From Acidobacteriota bacterium (lineage in GTDB: Bacteria; Acidobacteriota; Terriglobia; Terriglobales; Acidobacteriaceae): DNA of 6,490 nt. The DNA is taken from contig JAJXXN010000267.1 of assembly GCA_021781075.1 (NCBI GenBank), positions 1 to 6,490 on the forward strand, given 5' to 3'. Below are positions 5,557-6,490 of the stretch, in pieces. The notes below the pieces were generated by a model. It was given only the letters and a program-made list of their open reading frames with translations, did not search any database and had not been told where the DNA came from. The translations under genes were made by a program, and so were the position numbers. Within the stretch, counting starts at the first letter, position 1. Every line of letters starts with the position of its first letter.

Positions 5557-6490
5557 ATGGCAAGCCAGGAGCAACAACCCGTTTACCTGCTGGACACGAT
5601 GTCCTTTATTTTTCGCGCATATCACGCCATGCAGCGCTCGCGGCCCATGTCCACGCGCTCCGGCCTGCCCACGGCCGCAATCTATGTTTTTGTGAACATG
5701 CTCAAGAAGCTGCGCCAGGATTTTGCGCCTCATTATTTTGCCGCCGTCTTCGACGTGAGCGGTGAGGTGTTCCGCGATGAAACGGCGCGCGGGATCGGCA
5801 CGCTGAAAAAATGGAATGCCAAGACGCAGGCCTTTGACGAGGTGGATTATGCCGGTTACAAGGCCAACCGCGAGGCGATGCCGGAGGACCTGCGCAGGCA
5901 GATCCCCTACATCCGCCGCGTGCTGGAAGGAATGCGGATTCCGATTCTTGAAGCGGAGGGATTTGAGGCTGACGATGTGATTGGCACACTGGCTCGTCAA
6001 GCAGCCGATGCCGGGCACCCGATATTCATCGTTTCCGGGGACAAGGACATGATGCAACTTGTCAACGGCAAGGTGCGCATCCTCAACCCGCAAAAGGACA
6101 ACCTCATTGTCGATGCCGGGAAGGTGGTTGAGATCCTGGGTGTGCCGCCTGAGCGGGTCGTGGATGTGATGGCCCTCCGGGGCGACGCGGTGGACAACGT
6201 CCCGGGCGCGCCGGGAATCGGCGACAAGGGAAGCGTGGAGTTGATCCGGGAGTTTGGCACGGTGGAGGCGGTGCTCGACCGCGCTGGCGAGGTCAAACGC
6301 AAAAGCTATCGCGAGTCACTTGAGCAAAACCGGGATGCCGTGCTGCTCTCAAAGGAATTGGTAACGATCCATTGCCATGTGCCGCTCGCGCTGGACCTCA
6401 AGGAGATGGAGGCGCAGGAACCGGATGAAGACGCAATGCGCGAGCTCTATACGGAGCTGGAATTCACGTCGATGTTGCGCCAACTTTCCG
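5557..6490 (+). CDS. polA: DNA polymerase I, N-terminal 5'-nuclease part (runs off right edge)
   Basis: DNA polymerase I removes RNA primers and fills gaps in replication and excision repair. The 311 residues seen are the 5'-3' exonuclease (FEN-like) domain and a little beyond; the proofreading and polymerase domains would lie outside the window. Metal-binding acids typical of the family are visible: Asp13 (YLLDT), Asp66 (VFDV), Glu137/Asp139/Asp140 in EGFEADDVIGTLA (134-146), Asp162/Asp164 in SGDKDMMQLV (160-169) and Asp213 in GDAVDNVPGAPGIGDK (209-224), which is also the helix-hairpin-helix region. An insertion of about 21 residues compared with E. coli lies at 76-100, before YKANREAMP (101-109). 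In-frame ATGs are at 5551 and 5557; I use 5557 because the promoter spacing favours it, and neither has a clear Shine-Dalgarno. A stand-alone 5'-nuclease is possible but less likely, since the frame is still open at the edge past the usual nuclease end. Confidence 0.92.
   Translation, partial: MASQEQQPVYLLDTMSFIFRAYHAMQRSRPMSTRSGLPTAAIYVFVNMLKKLRQDFAPHYFAAVFDVSGEVFRDETARGIGTLKKWNAKTQAFDEVDYAGYKANREAMPEDLRRQIPYIRRVLEGMRIPILEAEGFEADDVIGTLARQAADAGHPIFIVSGDKDMMQLVNGKVRILNPQKDNLIVDAGKVVEILGVPPERVVDVMALRGDAVDNVPGAPGIGDKGSVELIREFGTVEAVLDRAGEVKRKSYRESLEQNRDAVLLSKELVTIHCHVPLALDLKEMEAQEPDEDAMRELYTELEFTSMLRQLS

Noticed and set aside
5497..6093. A 198-codon minus-strand open frame over the start of polA.
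   Set aside because: It is opposite conserved PolA motifs and resembles no family that I know. It also crosses the polA promoter candidate.
1..6490. Defence system, mobile element, CRISPR array, tRNA or riboswitch.
   Set aside because: Genes are closely packed with recognisable housekeeping or transport functions. No transposase or integrase motifs, spaced repeats or tRNA-like cloverleaf were found on either strand by reading. No preQ1-type leader is evident before the operon that holds queA.

Overview
This window is a moderately GC-rich, tightly packed stretch of bacterial chromosome that carries mostly housekeeping genes. I see no mobile element, CRISPR array, rRNA or tRNA gene. The style of the PolA N-terminus (the 'MSFIFRAYHAM..RPMSTR' opening, plus an insertion before the YKxxR motif) and of the RecG start resembles Acidobacteriota proteins as I remember them. 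That assignment is an inference; I could not run a search.

Layout. The left edge (1-272, minus strand) is the start of recG, which runs off the window. A 157-bp divergent gap (273-429) separates it from a plus-strand block of four genes that are almost certainly co-transcribed: an ABC exporter ATPase (430-1332), its ABC-2 type permease (1325-2575, 8-bp overlap), a DUF374 lysophospholipid-acyltransferase-like protein (2586-3290, 10-bp gap) and queA (3287-4372, 4-bp ATGA overlap). queA converges on a minus-strand SAM-dependent O-methyltransferase-like gene (4395-5399), with a GC-rich hairpin at the junction. A second divergent gap (5400-5556) leads to polA (5557 to the right edge), of which only the 5'-nuclease part is in view.

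How the genes work together. The ATPase and permease make one membrane exporter of the NatAB/YhaQP type, substrate unknown. The acyltransferase-like protein is a membrane-lipid enzyme that may share the operon only for expression. QueA makes epoxyqueuosine in tRNA. RecG (branched-DNA helicase) and PolA (repair and Okazaki-fragment polymerase) are DNA-maintenance genes on the flanks. The methyltransferase stands alone and has no visible pathway partners.

The window looks ordinary overall, and I found no convincing new system. The points most worth a second look are a roughly 21-residue insertion in the PolA 5'-nuclease domain, a well-formed extended -10 promoter that would give a near-leaderless polA transcript, and a two-copy 10-bp repeat with 11-bp period upstream of the methyltransferase.
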